From Pseudomonas sp. GD03944 (lineage in GTDB: Bacteria; Pseudomonadota; Gammaproteobacteria; Pseudomonadales; Pseudomonadaceae): a stretch of 64,000 bases of DNA. Below, one piece after another: positions 19,816 through 29,047 of the stretch. Under the pieces are notes generated by a model that worked only from the letters and a program-made list of their open reading frames with translations, had not been told where the DNA came from and searched no databases. The translations under genes and the position numbers were made by a program. The stretch is taken from positions 186,001 through 250,000 of the forward strand of contig NZ_JAOCAH010000001.1 of NCBI RefSeq assembly GCF_029839275.1, in the 5' to 3' direction. The number at the start of each line of letters is the position of its first letter. Positions within the stretch are counted from its first letter, which is position 1.

Positions 19816-21059
19816 CAACCGGCGAACCGGCGGAACACCAGGGAGCCGTTGGTGCCACCAAAACCGAAGGAGTTGGACAGCACGGTGTCGATGGGCATGG
19901 CCTTGGCCTGGTGCGCCACGAAATCGAGGTCACAGCCCTCGTCCGGCGTATCCAGGTTGATGGTCGGCGGTGCCACCTGGTCGCGCAGCGCCAGGACACT
20001 GAAGATCGCCTCCACCGCACCCGCCGCACCCAGCAGATGGCCGGTCATCGACTTGGTGGAGCTGACCGCCAGCTTGTAGGCGTGCTCGCCGAACACCGAT
20101 TTGACGGCCGCCACTTCAGCGGTATCGCCCGCCGGCGTCGAGGTGCCGTGGGCGTTGATGTACTGCACCTGATCCGCCGAGATGCCGGCATCGCGCAGCG
20201 CATTGGCCATGCAACGGGCAGCACCGGCACCGTTATCCGGTGGCGAGGTCATGTGGAACGCGTCGCCACTCATGCCGAAACCGATCAGTTCGGCATAGAT
20301 GTTGGCGCCACGGGCCTTGGCATGCTCCAGCTCTTCCAGCACCAGGGTGCCAGCGCCGTCGGAGAGCACGAAGCCATCGCGGTCCTTGTCCCACGGGCGG
20401 CTGGCCCGGGTAGGATCGTCGTTGCGCGTGGACAGTGCACGGGCCGCGGCGAAACCGCCGATCCCCAGGCCGCAAGCGGCCATCTCGGCACCACCTGCCA
20501 CCATCACGTCCGCATCGCCGTAAGCGATGTTGCGCGCCGCCATGCCGATGCAATGCGTACCGGTGGTACAGGCGGTGGTAATGGCGTAGTTGGGCCCCTG
20601 CAGACCGAGGTGGATCGACAGGAAGCCGGAAATCATGTTGATGATCGAGCCGGGCACGAAGAACGGCGAAATGCGCCGCGGCCCCTGCTCGTGCAATGAC
20701 TTGCAGTTGTTTTCGATGTTGGTCAGGCCGCCGATGCCGGAGCCGATGGCCACGCCAATGCGCTCGCGGTTGGCATCCGTCACTTCCAGCCCGGAATCAC
20801 GCACGGCCTGGAAGCTCGCCGCCAATCCGTACTGAATGAACAGGTCGAGTTTGCGCGCCTCTTTGGCGGACAGGTATTCCTCGACGTTGAAGCCCTTGAC
20901 CGACCCGCCGAAGCGCGTGGTGAAGGCGGAAAGGTCCGTGTGTTCAATCAGACCGATACCGCTGCGCCCGGCCAAAATGCCCTGCCAGCTGCTCGGCACA
21001 TCGTTACCCAGTGGCGACAGCATGCCCATACCGGTAACCACGACGCGTCTACGCGACAC
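19815..21059 (-). CDS. fabF: 3-oxoacyl-[ACP] synthase II
   Basis: The 414-residue condensing enzyme elongates acyl-ACP. The catalytic triad is complete: Cys in [13 protein letters not shown], His in [11 protein letters not shown] and His in [14 protein letters not shown]. Length is normal. It follows acpP after a 100-bp gap that contains a hairpin terminator, and it overlaps pabC by one base. Confidence 0.98.
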   Translation of the reverse strand: MSRRRVVVTGMGMLSPLGNDVPSSWQGILAGRSGIGLIEHTDLSAFTTRFGGSVKGFNVEEYLSAKEARKLDLFIQYGLAASFQAVRDSGLEVTDANRERIGVAIGSGIGGLTNIENNCKSLHEQGPRRISPFFVPGSIINMISGFLSIHLGLQGPNYAITTACTTGTHCIGMAARNIAYGDADVMVAGGAEMAACGLGIGGFAAARALSTRNDDPTRASRPWDKDRDGFVLSDGAGTLVLEELEHAKARGANIYAELIGFGMSGDAFHMTSPPDNGAGAARCMANALRDAGISADQVQYINAHGTSTPAGDTAEVAAVKSVFGEHAYKLAVSSTKSMTGHLLGAAGAVEAIFSVLALRDQVAPPTINLDTPDEGCDLDFVAHQAKAMPIDTVLSNSFGFGGTNGSLVFRRFAG

Positions 21060-21100
21060 AGCAATCTCCTCTTGCTCGATTTACAACGCTTGCGCTTAAA

Positions 21101-21136
21101 GAAAAGCCGCACCCCCTTACAGGCGTGCGGCTTTTC
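21101..21136 (-). terminator. Terminator/attenuator between acpP and fabF
   Basis: GAAAAGCCGCAC (21101-21112) and GTGCGGCTTTTC (21125-21136) form a 12-bp stem with T residues on the minus strand. It would stop most acpP transcripts before fabF, allowing acyl carrier protein to be made in excess. Confidence 0.85.
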
Positions 21137-21159
21137 CAAGTCGGTAACCGACGATCGAG

Positions 21160-21396
21160 TTATTGCGCGTGCGCAGTAACGTAATCGATGGCTTCCTGAA
21201 CAGTGGTGATCTTCTCGGCTTGCTCGTCCGGGATCTCGGTCTCGAATTCTTCTTCGAGAGCCATCACCAGCTCAACGGTGTCAAGAGAGTCGGCACCCAG
21301 GTCTTCGACGAAGGAAGCGCTGTTGGTTACTTCCTCTTCTTTAACGCCAAGTTGCTCGGCAACGATTTTCTTGACGCGTTCTTCGATGGTGCTCAT
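21160..21396 (-). CDS. acpP: Acyl carrier protein
   Basis: The 78-residue acidic protein carries growing fatty acids on 4'-phosphopantetheine. The attachment serine is Ser37 in [20 protein letters not shown]. Length and sequence are typical of the essential housekeeping ACP. It has its own promoter in the 196-bp gap after fabG and is followed by a terminator. Confidence 0.99.
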   Translation of the reverse strand: MSTIEERVKKIVAEQLGVKEEEVTNSASFVEDLGADSLDTVELVMALEEEFETEIPDEQAEKITTVQEAIDYVTAHAQ

Positions 21397-21448
21397 ACCT
21401 TGTTTTCACTCCTATTGGACAAATCCAGGCAGCTGGTCTGCGGCCAAG

Positions 21449-21476
21449 TGTATAGAAAGGGTTTTTAGCATTTCAA
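21449..21476 (-). promoter_or_regulatory. acpP promoter
   Basis: On the minus strand TTGAAA (21471-21476), 16 bp, TATACA (21449-21454) precede the acpP ATG by about 50 bp. AGGAG lies in the leader. The rest of the fabG-acpP gap (to 21592) shows no other feature. Confidence 0.65.
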
Positions 21477-21592
21477 GCTGAATGCCGGGATGCCCCCAGG
21501 AACACTTCAACGATCTGTCTATAAACCTGTTGCAGCTTTATAACGGATTTTAGACAGCACCTATGACAGTTTTCTGAAGGCATACGTCACAT

Positions 21593-22336
21593 TCAGCTCA
21601 TATACATTCCGCCATTCACAGGGATAGTAGCGCCTGTGACGTAGGCTGCGCCATCGGAAGCGAGGAAAGCGACCACGTTTGCGATCTCTTCGGCCTGCCC
21701 CAGACGGCCCAGCGGAATCTGGGTCAGCAGCGCTTCACGCTGCGCTTCTGGCAATTCACGGGTCATGTCGGTGTCGATGAAGCCCGGTGCAACGGCGTTC
21801 ACGGTGATTGCCCGGGAGCCGACTTCACGCGCCAGCGCACGGCCGAAACCTTCCAGACCGGCCTTCGCCGCCGCGTAGTTCACCTGCCCGGCGTTGCCCA
21901 TGGCACCCACCACCGAACCGATGTTGATGATGCGCCCGTAACGCGCTTTGGTCATCCCGCGCAGCACAGCCTTGGACAAACGGTACAGGCTGTTGAGGTT
22001 GGTGTTGATCACGTCGAACCACTCGTCGTCCTTCATGCGCAGCATGAGGTTGTCACGGGTGATGCCGGCGTTGTTGACCAGAATCAGCGGCTGACCAACG
22101 TGTTGCTGGATGTGTTCGAGGACGCTGGTGACCGACTCATCGCTGCTGACATCCAGCATCAGGCCACGGCCTTCGACGCCATTGGCCTTGAGGGTTTCGG
22201 TGATGCGCTCGGCGCCCGACTCCGACGTGGCGGTACCGATGACGGTCGCACCCTGGCGGCCCAGTTCCAGGGCGATGGCCTGGCCAATGCCGCGGCTCGC
22301 ACCGGTTACCAGTGCAACTTTACCTTTCAAGCTCAT
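21593..22336 (-). CDS. fabG: 3-oxoacyl-[ACP] reductase
   Basis: The 247-residue NADPH-dependent short-chain dehydrogenase reduces 3-oxoacyl-ACP. It has the Rossmann motif TGASRGIGQAIA, NNAGITRDNLMLRMKD, the catalytic Ser in NIGSVVGAMGN and the YxxxK in NYAAAKAGLEG. It lies 15 bp after fabD. Confidence 0.98.
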   Translation of the reverse strand: MSLKGKVALVTGASRGIGQAIALELGRQGATVIGTATSESGAERITETLKANGVEGRGLMLDVSSDESVTSVLEHIQQHVGQPLILVNNAGITRDNLMLRMKDDEWFDVINTNLNSLYRLSKAVLRGMTKARYGRIINIGSVVGAMGNAGQVNYAAAKAGLEGFGRALAREVGSRAITVNAVAPGFIDTDMTRELPEAQREALLTQIPLGRLGQAEEIANVVAFLASDGAAYVTGATIPVNGGMYMS

Positions 22337-22351
22337 GTTCGCGCTCCTAAA

Positions 22352-23290
22352 TCAGGCCAGGGCCGCGCGGGCGGCGGCAAAGGCGTCAGGGGTATCCAGA
22401 TTGTGGGTGTTGATGCCTTTGACGCAGCGTTTGTTGAGGCCGGACAGCACTTTACCCGGACCACATTCGACCAGGTCGGTCACGCCCTGCTCTGCCAGGC
22501 AGACCATCGACTCCACCCAGCGCACGGGGCTGTACAGCTGAGCCAGCAGGTCACGCTTGAGCGCATCGAGGTCAGCTACGACAGCCGCGGACACGTTCTG
22601 CACCAGCGGAATCTGCGGCGCCTGCCAGGCAATGGCTTCGACGGACTCAGCGAAACGCTCGGCCGCCGGACGCATCAGGTCGCAATGGGATGGCACGCTG
22701 ACCGGCAACGGCATGGCGCGCTTGGCACCGCGCGCCTTGCAGGCCTCGACGGCGCGGGCGACAGCCGCCGCACCGCCAGCGATGACCACCTGGCCCGGTG
22801 CGTTGAAATTCACGGCGCTGACGACTTCACCCTGGGCCGCTTCGGCGCAGGCCGCCAGCACATCGGCGTCTTCCAGACCGAGGATCGCCGCCATACCGCC
22901 CTGACCCGCAGGAACAGCCTGCTGCATCAGCTGACCGCGACGCTCCACGAGCTTTACCGCATCGGCAAAAGGCAGGCTGCCAGCGGCGACCAGCGCCGAG
23001 TATTCACCCAGGCTGTGGCCGGCGACGAATGCCGGGCGGGCGCCGCCCTCGGCCAGCCACAGACGCCACAAGGCGATAGAAGCGGTGAGGATGGCGGGCT
23101 GGGTCTTGTCAGTCTGATTGAGCTGCTCTTCCGGCCCCTGCTGGGTCAGCGCCCAGAGGTCATAGCCAAGCGCAGCGGAGGCTTCGGCGAAGGTGTCGCG
23201 TACCACAGGCTGCTGCGCACCATGCTCGGCCAGCATCGACAGCGACTGCGAGCCTTGGCCTGGGAAGACGAATGCGAGGGATGCAGACAT
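22352..23290 (-). CDS. fabD: Malonyl-CoA:ACP transacylase
   Basis: The 312-residue transacylase loads malonate onto ACP. The motifs are FPGQGSQSL, the nucleophile elbow GHSLGEYSAL and the catalytic His in VPSHCDLM. Length is normal. Unlike in E. coli, there is no fabH between plsX and fabD; only a 107-bp gap is present. Confidence 0.98.
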   Translation of the reverse strand: MSASLAFVFPGQGSQSLSMLAEHGAQQPVVRDTFAEASAALGYDLWALTQQGPEEQLNQTDKTQPAILTASIALWRLWLAEGGARPAFVAGHSLGEYSALVAAGSLPFADAVKLVERRGQLMQQAVPAGQGGMAAILGLEDADVLAACAEAAQGEVVSAVNFNAPGQVVIAGGAAAVARAVEACKARGAKRAMPLPVSVPSHCDLMRPAAERFAESVEAIAWQAPQIPLVQNVSAAVVADLDALKRDLLAQLYSPVRWVESMVCLAEQGVTDLVECGPGKVLSGLNKRCVKGINTHNLDTPDAFAAARAALA

Positions 23291-23397
23291 ATTGGAGAGG
23301 TCCCTTAATGGTCTTATCGTCGGGAAAATTGACGCCTGGCATAGCCAAGCGCAACAAACTGACAGTTGGATGACAGCCTGTCAGTCGCGGTCACATC

Positions 23398-24408
23398 CTA
23401 AAGCAACAGATCTTCGAGCCGTCCGTGCAAACGCTGCGGCAGATTCTCTTCGATCTCCGTCAATGCTCGGCGAATCGCGCTCTGAAAATCCTCCGGCCCC
23501 GCCGCACCATGGCTTTTTACCACAATGCCCTGCAAGCCCAGAAAACTGGCCCCATTGTGCTGCGCCGGCGCCAGCTCGGCCTGCAGGCGCTTCAGCAGCG
23601 GCATGGCCAGCAGCCCCACCAGACGCGACATGGCGCCCTCGCGGAACAATGCCTGGATACGCGCGGCGATCATCGTCGCCAGGCCCTCACTGGACTTGAG
23701 CACGATGTTGCCTACGAAACCATCGCAGACCACCACATCCGCTTCGCCCCGGTACAGGCCATCCCCCTCGACGAAGCCAATGTAGTTCAAGCCAGGCGCC
23801 TGCTGCAGCAGGCTGGCAGCCAGCTTGACCTGCTGATTGCCCTTGATGTCCTCGGTGCCGACATTGAGCAGCGCGATACGCGGACGACGAACACCCAGGG
23901 CTTCGGCAGCCACCGCGCCCATCAGCGCGAACTGGTAGAGATGCTCGGCACTGCAATCGACGTTCGCCCCGAGATCGAGCAAGTGGCAGCGCCCGGCCTG
24001 GGTAGGAATCGCCGTGACCATGGCCGGGCGATCGATCCCCGGGAGGGTTTTCAGCACGTACCGCGACAGCGCCATCAGCGCCCCGGTATTGCCGGCACTG
24101 ACGCAGGCCTGCACCTCGCCGCCGCGCAGCAACTCCAGCGCGACACGCATGGAGGAGTCGGGCTTGCCACGCAAGGCCTGGGCCGGACGCTCGTCCATGG
24201 CAACCACTTCGTCAGCATGAACGACGCGCAGGCGCGCACGATCGACGCCAGGAAACTGGGCGATGGCTTCTTCGATAAGGGAGGATTGGCCGACGAGGAC
24301 CAAGTGCAGCGAGGGGTATTCGGCCAGACAGGCGACGCTGGCTGGAACAATGCAGCGGGGACCGAAGTCCCCACCCATTGCGTCAATCGCGATGATCGGA
24401 GCGGACAA
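23398..24408 (-). CDS. plsX: Phosphate acyltransferase PlsX
   Basis: The 336-residue enzyme makes acyl-phosphate from acyl-ACP for the PlsY step of phospholipid synthesis. It begins [15 protein letters not shown] and has [13 protein letters not shown] and [13 protein letters not shown]. It starts 3 bp after the rpmF stop, so it is cotranscribed with yceD-rpmF, coupling ribosome and membrane synthesis. Confidence 0.97.
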   Translation of the reverse strand: MSAPIIAIDAMGGDFGPRCIVPASVACLAEYPSLHLVLVGQSSLIEEAIAQFPGVDRARLRVVHADEVVAMDERPAQALRGKPDSSMRVALELLRGGEVQACVSAGNTGALMALSRYVLKTLPGIDRPAMVTAIPTQAGRCHLLDLGANVDCSAEHLYQFALMGAVAAEALGVRRPRIALLNVGTEDIKGNQQVKLAASLLQQAPGLNYIGFVEGDGLYRGEADVVVCDGFVGNIVLKSSEGLATMIAARIQALFREGAMSRLVGLLAMPLLKRLQAELAPAQHNGASFLGLQGIVVKSHGAAGPEDFQSAIRRALTEIEENLPQRLHGRLEDLLL

Positions 24409-24411
24409 GGA

Positions 24412-24594
24412 TTACTCGTCAGCGCCCTTGTCGATCACTTTGCGACCACGGTAAACGCCTTCCGGAGATACGTGGTGGCGCAGGTGAACTTCACCGGTGC
24501 TCTTCTCAACGGACAGTGCGTTACCCTCGAGGGCGTCGTGCGAACGACGCATGTCGCGGGCGGAACGGGATTTTTTGTTCTGCTGAACAGCCAT
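24412..24594 (-). CDS. rpmF: 50S ribosomal protein L32
   Basis: The 60-residue protein begins [19 protein letters not shown]. The ATG at 24594 lies 9 bp after AGGAG; the ATG six bases upstream is too close to that site. It has no cysteines, so it is the zinc-free form of L32. It lies between yceD and plsX. Confidence 0.97.
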   Translation of the reverse strand: MAVQQNKKSRSARDMRRSHDALEGNALSVEKSTGEVHLRHHVSPEGVYRGRKVIDKGADE

Positions 24595-24606
24595 ACTCAT
24601 TAACTC

Positions 24607-25134
24607 CTAAACGTTTGGGTCACGCTTTAACTGTGCCAATACACTGAACGGGTTGGACCGCGTTACCTCGTCCTCATCCGGCGCTGGCTCTTCTAGGCCG
24701 GCCGGTTGCTGGCAATCTTCAGGGTCATGTGCCGGCACGATCGGCAAGGCGAGCAACAGCTCGTCCTCGACAAGTGCCAACAGATCCAATGGATCTTCAC
24801 CCAACTCCAGCACGTCATAGCCTTTCGGCACAGACTGGGTATTCGCACCTTCTTTCACCACAGCGTAATCACATGCGCTTTGGATCGGCAGAGCGACCAG
24901 TTCCAGACAACGCTGGCAAACCATCTTGACCTCAACCTCAAGCTCGCTGTGGATAACCACAGCGTTGCGCTCGTCACGCTCGAAGGTAAACTTCGCGCGC
25001 ACATTGCCGTGGTTATCGGCAAGCGGGTCGCATAGTCGCGGCAGATCAGCCAGCAGCAACGCCCCTTCTAGGGTAACGCCGCGATCAGCTAACTTGCGCG
25101 GATCAACGTGAGGTGGAATCGGGCCATTCGACAT
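24607..25134 (-). CDS. yceD: YceD-family (DUF177) protein, 23S rRNA accumulation factor
   Basis: The 175-residue protein has the DUF177 core with the CQRCLE motif and an acidic C-terminal half ([21 protein letters not shown]). In E. coli the homologue supports 23S rRNA accumulation. It is the first gene of yceD-rpmF-plsX; a 108-bp gap separates it from divergent maf. Confidence 0.93.
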   Translation of the reverse strand: MSNGPIPPHVDPRKLADRGVTLEGALLLADLPRLCDPLADNHGNVRAKFTFERDERNAVVIHSELEVEVKMVCQRCLELVALPIQSACDYAVVKEGANTQSVPKGYDVLELGEDPLDLLALVEDELLLALPIVPAHDPEDCQQPAGLEEPAPDEDEVTRSNPFSVLAQLKRDPNV

Positions 25135-25242
25135 AGGCGCCGCATTCTAGGGATGCGCCCCTCTGCTGTCAAAGGAAATTCAGCCTGTCCAGCATGTTGT
25201 CCGACGGCTAGAATCGCGCCCTTCCCCTGCAAGGAGATCGAC

Positions 25243-25821
25243 ATGCCGCCCCTTCTGCTCGCTTCCAGCTCCCCTTACCGACGCGAACTACTGGGCCGCC
25301 TGCGCCTCCCCTTCACCTGGAACAGCCCGGATATAGATGAAAGCCGAGCCCCCGGCGAACACCCAGGCGACCTGGTACAGCGCCTGGCCAGGGAAAAAGC
25401 CCAGGCCCTGGCCGCCGCCCACCCCGGCCACCTGATCATCGGCTCGGACCAGGTTGCCGTACTGGGAGATGAGGTGCTCGGCAAGCCGCACACCTTCGAA
25501 CGCGCCCACGCCCAGCTGCTCGCCGCCAGCGGCAACAGCGTCACATTCCTGACCGGACTTGCGCTGCTGGACACCCGCACCGGGCACTGCCAGGTGGACT
25601 GCATTCCGTTCACCGTGCATTTTCGCACCCTGGACAGCGCCCAGATCACCCGCTACCTGGAGGCGGAGCAACCTTACGACTGCGCCGGCAGCTTCAAGGC
25701 CGAAGGCCTGGGCATCAGTCTTTTCCGCAGCACGGAAGGCAGCGACGCCAACAGCCTGATCGGGCTGCCCCTGATCCGCCTGGTCGACATGCTGCACGCC
25801 AGCGGCGTGCAGATCCCCTGA
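25243..25821 (+). CDS. Maf-family nucleotide pyrophosphatase (YceF type)
   Basis: The 192-residue enzyme has the Maf motif [16 protein letters not shown], the catalytic region [16 protein letters not shown] and [14 protein letters not shown]. Residue patterns fit the YceF subgroup, which hydrolyses 7-methyl-GTP and related non-canonical nucleotides. The ATG at 25243 follows AAGGAG; the upstream in-frame extension is rejected. It is monocistronic, ending at a bidirectional terminator shared with sppA. Confidence 0.94.
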   Translation: MPPLLLASSSPYRRELLGRLRLPFTWNSPDIDESRAPGEHPGDLVQRLAREKAQALAAAHPGHLIIGSDQVAVLGDEVLGKPHTFERAHAQLLAASGNSVTFLTGLALLDTRTGHCQVDCIPFTVHFRTLDSAQITRYLEAEQPYDCAGSFKAEGLGISLFRSTEGSDANSLIGLPLIRLVDMLHASGVQIP

Positions 25822-25831
25822 GCCGGACATG

Positions 25832-25858
25832 AAAAAGCCCGGCATTGCCGGGCTTTTT
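25832..25858. terminator. Bidirectional terminator between maf and sppA
   Basis: AAAAAGCCCGGC (25832-25843) and GCCGGGCTTTTT (25847-25858) form a perfect 12-bp stem with a 3-nt loop. Confidence 0.92.
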
Positions 25859-25872
25859 CAGCACAGAGCGGG

Positions 25873-26853
25873 TTAACGCAGGGACGGCCCCTGGAAGCCC
25901 ATCCACAGCGCCAGGTTCTCGGCCACGCCAGCACCGAAGCGCTTGGCGAAACGATCGAGCGGCGACTCCTGCACGGTGAAGTCGACCATTTCCTTCACGC
26001 CAATCACTTCACGCGCCACATAGCTGGTACTGCCCAGCGCATCGACCAGGCCCAGCTCGAGCGCCTGCTCACCGGACCACACCAGACCGGAAAACAGCTC
26101 CGGATGCTCGGCATCCTTCAAGCGATCGCCGCGCCCTTTCTTGACGCTGTCGATGAACTGCCGGTGCGTGGTTTCCAGGACGCTTTTCCAGAACAGCGCT
26201 TCGTCTTCCTTCTGCGGCTGGAACGGGTCGAGGAAAGCCTTGTGCTCACCCGAGGTATAGACACGACGGTCCACACCCAGCTTCTCCATGACCCCCACGA
26301 AACCGAAGCCGGCGGCGGTCACGCCAATCGAACCCACCAGGCTGGCCTTGTCGGCGTAGATCTCATCCGCAGCGCTGGCGATGTAGTAGGCGCCGGACGC
26401 CCCAAGATCGCTGATCACCGCATACACCTTGGTGTCCGGGTATTCGGCACGCAAACGACGGATCTCGTCATATATATAGCCGGACTGCACCGGGCTTCCA
26501 CCCGGGCTGTTGATGCGCAGGATGACAGCCTTGGTACCGGTATCCTCGAACGCAGCCCGCAGGCTGCCGACAATATTGTCGGCGCTGGCGGCTTCCTTGT
26601 CCGCGATCATGCCGCGCACCTCGACCAACGCCGTGTGCGACGTACCGCTCATGCCACTTTTCTTCGCATCGAACAGTGGCGAGAACATGGCGAGGGCGCC
26701 AAACAGGTAGACGAAGGTCAGCAGCTTGAAAAAAATGCCCCAGCGACGCGACCGCCGCTGCTCATGAACACTGGCCAGCAGGGTTTTCTCGAGCAGTTTC
26801 CAGCTCTTCTGATCGCTCTCAGCCACCACTGGCGCTTTCTTCTCACCCCACAT
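25873..26853 (-). CDS. sppA: Signal peptide peptidase SppA (S49 family)
   Basis: The 326-residue inner-membrane protease has one membrane segment (about residues 41-60). The catalytic Ser lies in SDLGASGAYYIASAADEI and the Lys base in YTSGEHKAFLDPF, as in the short (Bacillus-like) form of SppA. NSPGGSPVQSGYIYDEI is the oxyanion region. It overlaps the HAD gene by 11 bases. Confidence 0.93.
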   Translation of the reverse strand: MWGEKKAPVVAESDQKSWKLLEKTLLASVHEQRRSRRWGIFFKLLTFVYLFGALAMFSPLFDAKKSGMSGTSHTALVEVRGMIADKEAASADNIVGSLRAAFEDTGTKAVILRINSPGGSPVQSGYIYDEIRRLRAEYPDTKVYAVISDLGASGAYYIASAADEIYADKASLVGSIGVTAAGFGFVGVMEKLGVDRRVYTSGEHKAFLDPFQPQKEDEALFWKSVLETTHRQFIDSVKKGRGDRLKDAEHPELFSGLVWSGEQALELGLVDALGSTSYVAREVIGVKEMVDFTVQESPLDRFAKRFGAGVAENLALWMGFQGPSLR

Positions 26854-27535
26854 GCTCTACCACCTCGATTCGTGGCTCGGCCGGCGCTCTGGCCAACCAG
26901 GCACTCAATTGCATGAAATCGCTCACCGACAACTTGGGATCATGCACGCTCAACGCCGCCAGCGTCTGCGCGCCATATCCCACTGCCACCGCATCCATAC
27001 CGGCACGCTGCGCCATCACCAGATCGAACGACGCATCGCCCACCATCAGCGCCCGCTCAGCCGTGACGCCGCAATGCTGCAGAATTTCGTGCAGCATGCG
27101 CGGATCGGGCTTGCTGGCCGTTTCATCCGCACAACGCGTGACATCGAAAAAATCCTGCCAACCCAATGCGTCCAGGATGCGCTGCAGACCGCGACGGGTC
27201 TTGCCGGTCGCCACCGCCAGGCGATAGCCCTGCTCACGCAACGCAAGCAGCCCGTGCTCCACGCCCGGAAACAGCGGCGACGGCTGCTGATCCAGGGCCA
27301 CGTAGCACTCGCTGTAACGGAGGCGCAGGCGCTCCGCCTGCTCGAGTACCAACGCTGGGTACAGCACCGCGATCGCCTCGGGCAGGGCAAGACCGATGAT
27401 GCCCTTGACCGCCTCGTCGCTGCAGCGCTCAAGACCGCACTGATCCGTCGCTGCGTGCATCGCTGCCACGATACGACCGATGGAATCGACCAACGTGCCA
27501 TCCCAATCGAAGATCAGCAGCTCGTAGTCACGCAC
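26843..27535 (-). CDS. HAD-superfamily phosphatase, Gph-like
   Basis: The 230-residue HAD hydrolase has motif [12 protein letters not shown], motif [12 protein letters not shown] and motifs III/IV in [11 protein letters not shown] and [17 protein letters not shown] small helical cap (subfamily IA) lies between I and II. The start codon is GTG at 27535, overlapping the rluC stop. Phosphoglycolate phosphatase is the closest named family, but the true substrate is unknown. Confidence 0.9.
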   Translation of the reverse strand: MRDYELLIFDWDGTLVDSIGRIVAAMHAATDQCGLERCSDEAVKGIIGLALPEAIAVLYPALVLEQAERLRLRYSECYVALDQQPSPLFPGVEHGLLALREQGYRLAVATGKTRRGLQRILDALGWQDFFDVTRCADETASKPDPRMLHEILQHCGVTAERALMVGDASFDLVMAQRAGMDAVAVGYGAQTLAALSVHDPKLSVSDFMQLSAWLARAPAEPRIEVVEHVG

Positions 27536-28481
27536 TCAGACGCTCCAGGGTCCGCGCCCACATTTCATCGACCGGTGCCTCGAGCTTCAGCACGCCGCCT
27601 TCCGGCAGCGGCACATGCAGCTCATACGCATGCAGGAACAGACGCTTGCCACCCAGTTCGCGAATCTCGCGGGTGAAGTCGTCGTCACCGTACTTGCTGT
27701 CGCCCGCAATGCAGTGCCCGGCGTACTGGGTGTGCACGCGAATCTGGTGGGTGCGCCCGGTAACCGGCTTGGCCTCGACCAGGGTGGCAAACTCACCGAA
27801 GCGGCGCAGCACCCTGAACACGGTCAAGGCCTCTTTGCCGTCGCTGTTCACTTCGACCATGCGCTCACCGGAACGCAGGTTGCTCTTGAGCAGCGGCGCG
27901 CTGACCTGCTTTTTGGCCGTCGCCCAATGGCCACGCACCAGCGCCATGTAGCGCTTGTCGACGCCATCACCGCGCAGGGCTTCGTGCAGATGACGCAGCA
28001 TGCTGCGCTTCTTGGCGATCATCAGCAGCCCGGACGTATCGCGATCGAGGCGATGCACCAGCTCCAGGTCCTTGGCATCGGGCCGCAACTGGCGAAACGC
28101 CTCGATCACGCCGTAATTCAGGCCACTACCGCCGTGCACGGCAATACCGGCCGGCTTGTTCAGCACGATCAGCGCCTTATCTTCATAGACGATCGCCGCT
28201 TCCAGGCGCTGCAACAGCCCCTGGGCCAGCGGCTCGGGCTCGTCGCGCTCGGCCAGGCGCAGCGGCGGTACGCGCACGACATCGCCCGCCTGAAGCTTGT
28301 ACTCAGGCTTGATCCGCCCCTTGTTCACGCGCACTTCGCCCTTGCGCAAAATGCGATAAATCAAGGTCTTGGGCACACCCTTGAGCTGGGCGCGCAGAAA
28401 ATTATCGATACGTTGGCCGGCAAGTTCCGGAGCAACCTCGAGCAGCTGGACGCCGGAGGTTGGAGGGGCAGGATTCGTCAT
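27528..28481 (-). CDS. rluC: 23S rRNA pseudouridine synthase RluC
   Basis: The 317-residue enzyme modifies U955, U2504 and U2580 of 23S rRNA in E. coli. It has an N-terminal S4 RNA-binding domain (about 20-80) and the catalytic Asp in [33 protein letters not shown] is a family motif. I use the ATG at 28481 ([10 protein letters not shown]); the longer frame would run into the rne promoter. It is divergent from rne, as in E. coli. Confidence 0.95.
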   Translation of the reverse strand: MTNPAPPTSGVQLLEVAPELAGQRIDNFLRAQLKGVPKTLIYRILRKGEVRVNKGRIKPEYKLQAGDVVRVPPLRLAERDEPEPLAQGLLQRLEAAIVYEDKALIVLNKPAGIAVHGGSGLNYGVIEAFRQLRPDAKDLELVHRLDRDTSGLLMIAKKRSMLRHLHEALRGDGVDKRYMALVRGHWATAKKQVSAPLLKSNLRSGERMVEVNSDGKEALTVFRVLRRFGEFATLVEAKPVTGRTHQIRVHTQYAGHCIAGDSKYGDDDFTREIRELGGKRLFLHAYELHVPLPEGGVLKLEAPVDEMWARTLERLSA

Positions 28482-28509
28482 CCGGCAATCATAACAATTT
28501 TTTATGGAA

Positions 28510-28538
28510 TTGAAGCACTTAATCATTGCTGCTATAGT
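28510..28538 (+). promoter_or_regulatory. Sigma70 promoter of rne
   Basis: TTGAAG (28510-28515), 17 bp, TATAGT (28533-28538). A start near 28545 would give a leader of about 500 nt before the rne ATG. Confidence 0.7.
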
Positions 28539-28544
28539 CGCGAA

Positions 28545-29047
28545 CGCCGCCAAAAGCGGCCTGGTTTGCGGATGATCGCCAAAACTGCCATCCCCTACCA
28601 ACGCAACCCTTTCAGGACGTCAGGCCGTCCGACGGGTCCGACGCCGCACAAGGCCGCGAACGACTCGGAAATAAAGCCTTGAGCAATGATGCGCGACCAT
28701 CCCCTTTGGACGGTTGCGGTAATGCCAACCCGCTGCAGATTCTGCGAGCGGCACCCGATTTTCAGCGATACGTGTAGGGTGGAGACGTACAACTGCCGGT
28801 CTGCGTAGCACATGGCTTTATCCAAGACGCTTTATCCCGTCCGCTACCGGTAGCTGATTCCTCCTCCTGACTAGTGCTTTCTGTCACAACAGCAAGCAGG
28901 AGACGTCCGTCGCGACCCAGCCCAACTGGCTGACCGTCGCTCGACAATGAAACGATTTACGACCGTTTCTGACGCGCCTGACACCGACCCTGAGAGTCGT
29001 GTGTGCCGAACGCCGTTTCCGTCAGCACCGGAAACCGACGGTACTAC
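28545..29047 (+). promoter_or_regulatory. Long rne 5' leader
   Basis: About 500 bp without a convincing gene. Immediately before the start is a hairpin, GTTTCCG (29015-29021) with CGGAAAC (29029-29035). E. coli rne has a 361-nt structured leader that RNase E cleaves to regulate itself; a similar role is inferred here. The E. coli elements themselves are not recognisable by eye. Confidence 0.55.

Noticed and set aside
28595..28825. Small minus-strand frame of 76 codons in the rne leader
   Set aside because: No ribosome site and biased composition; it overlaps the leader of rne and matches no known protein.
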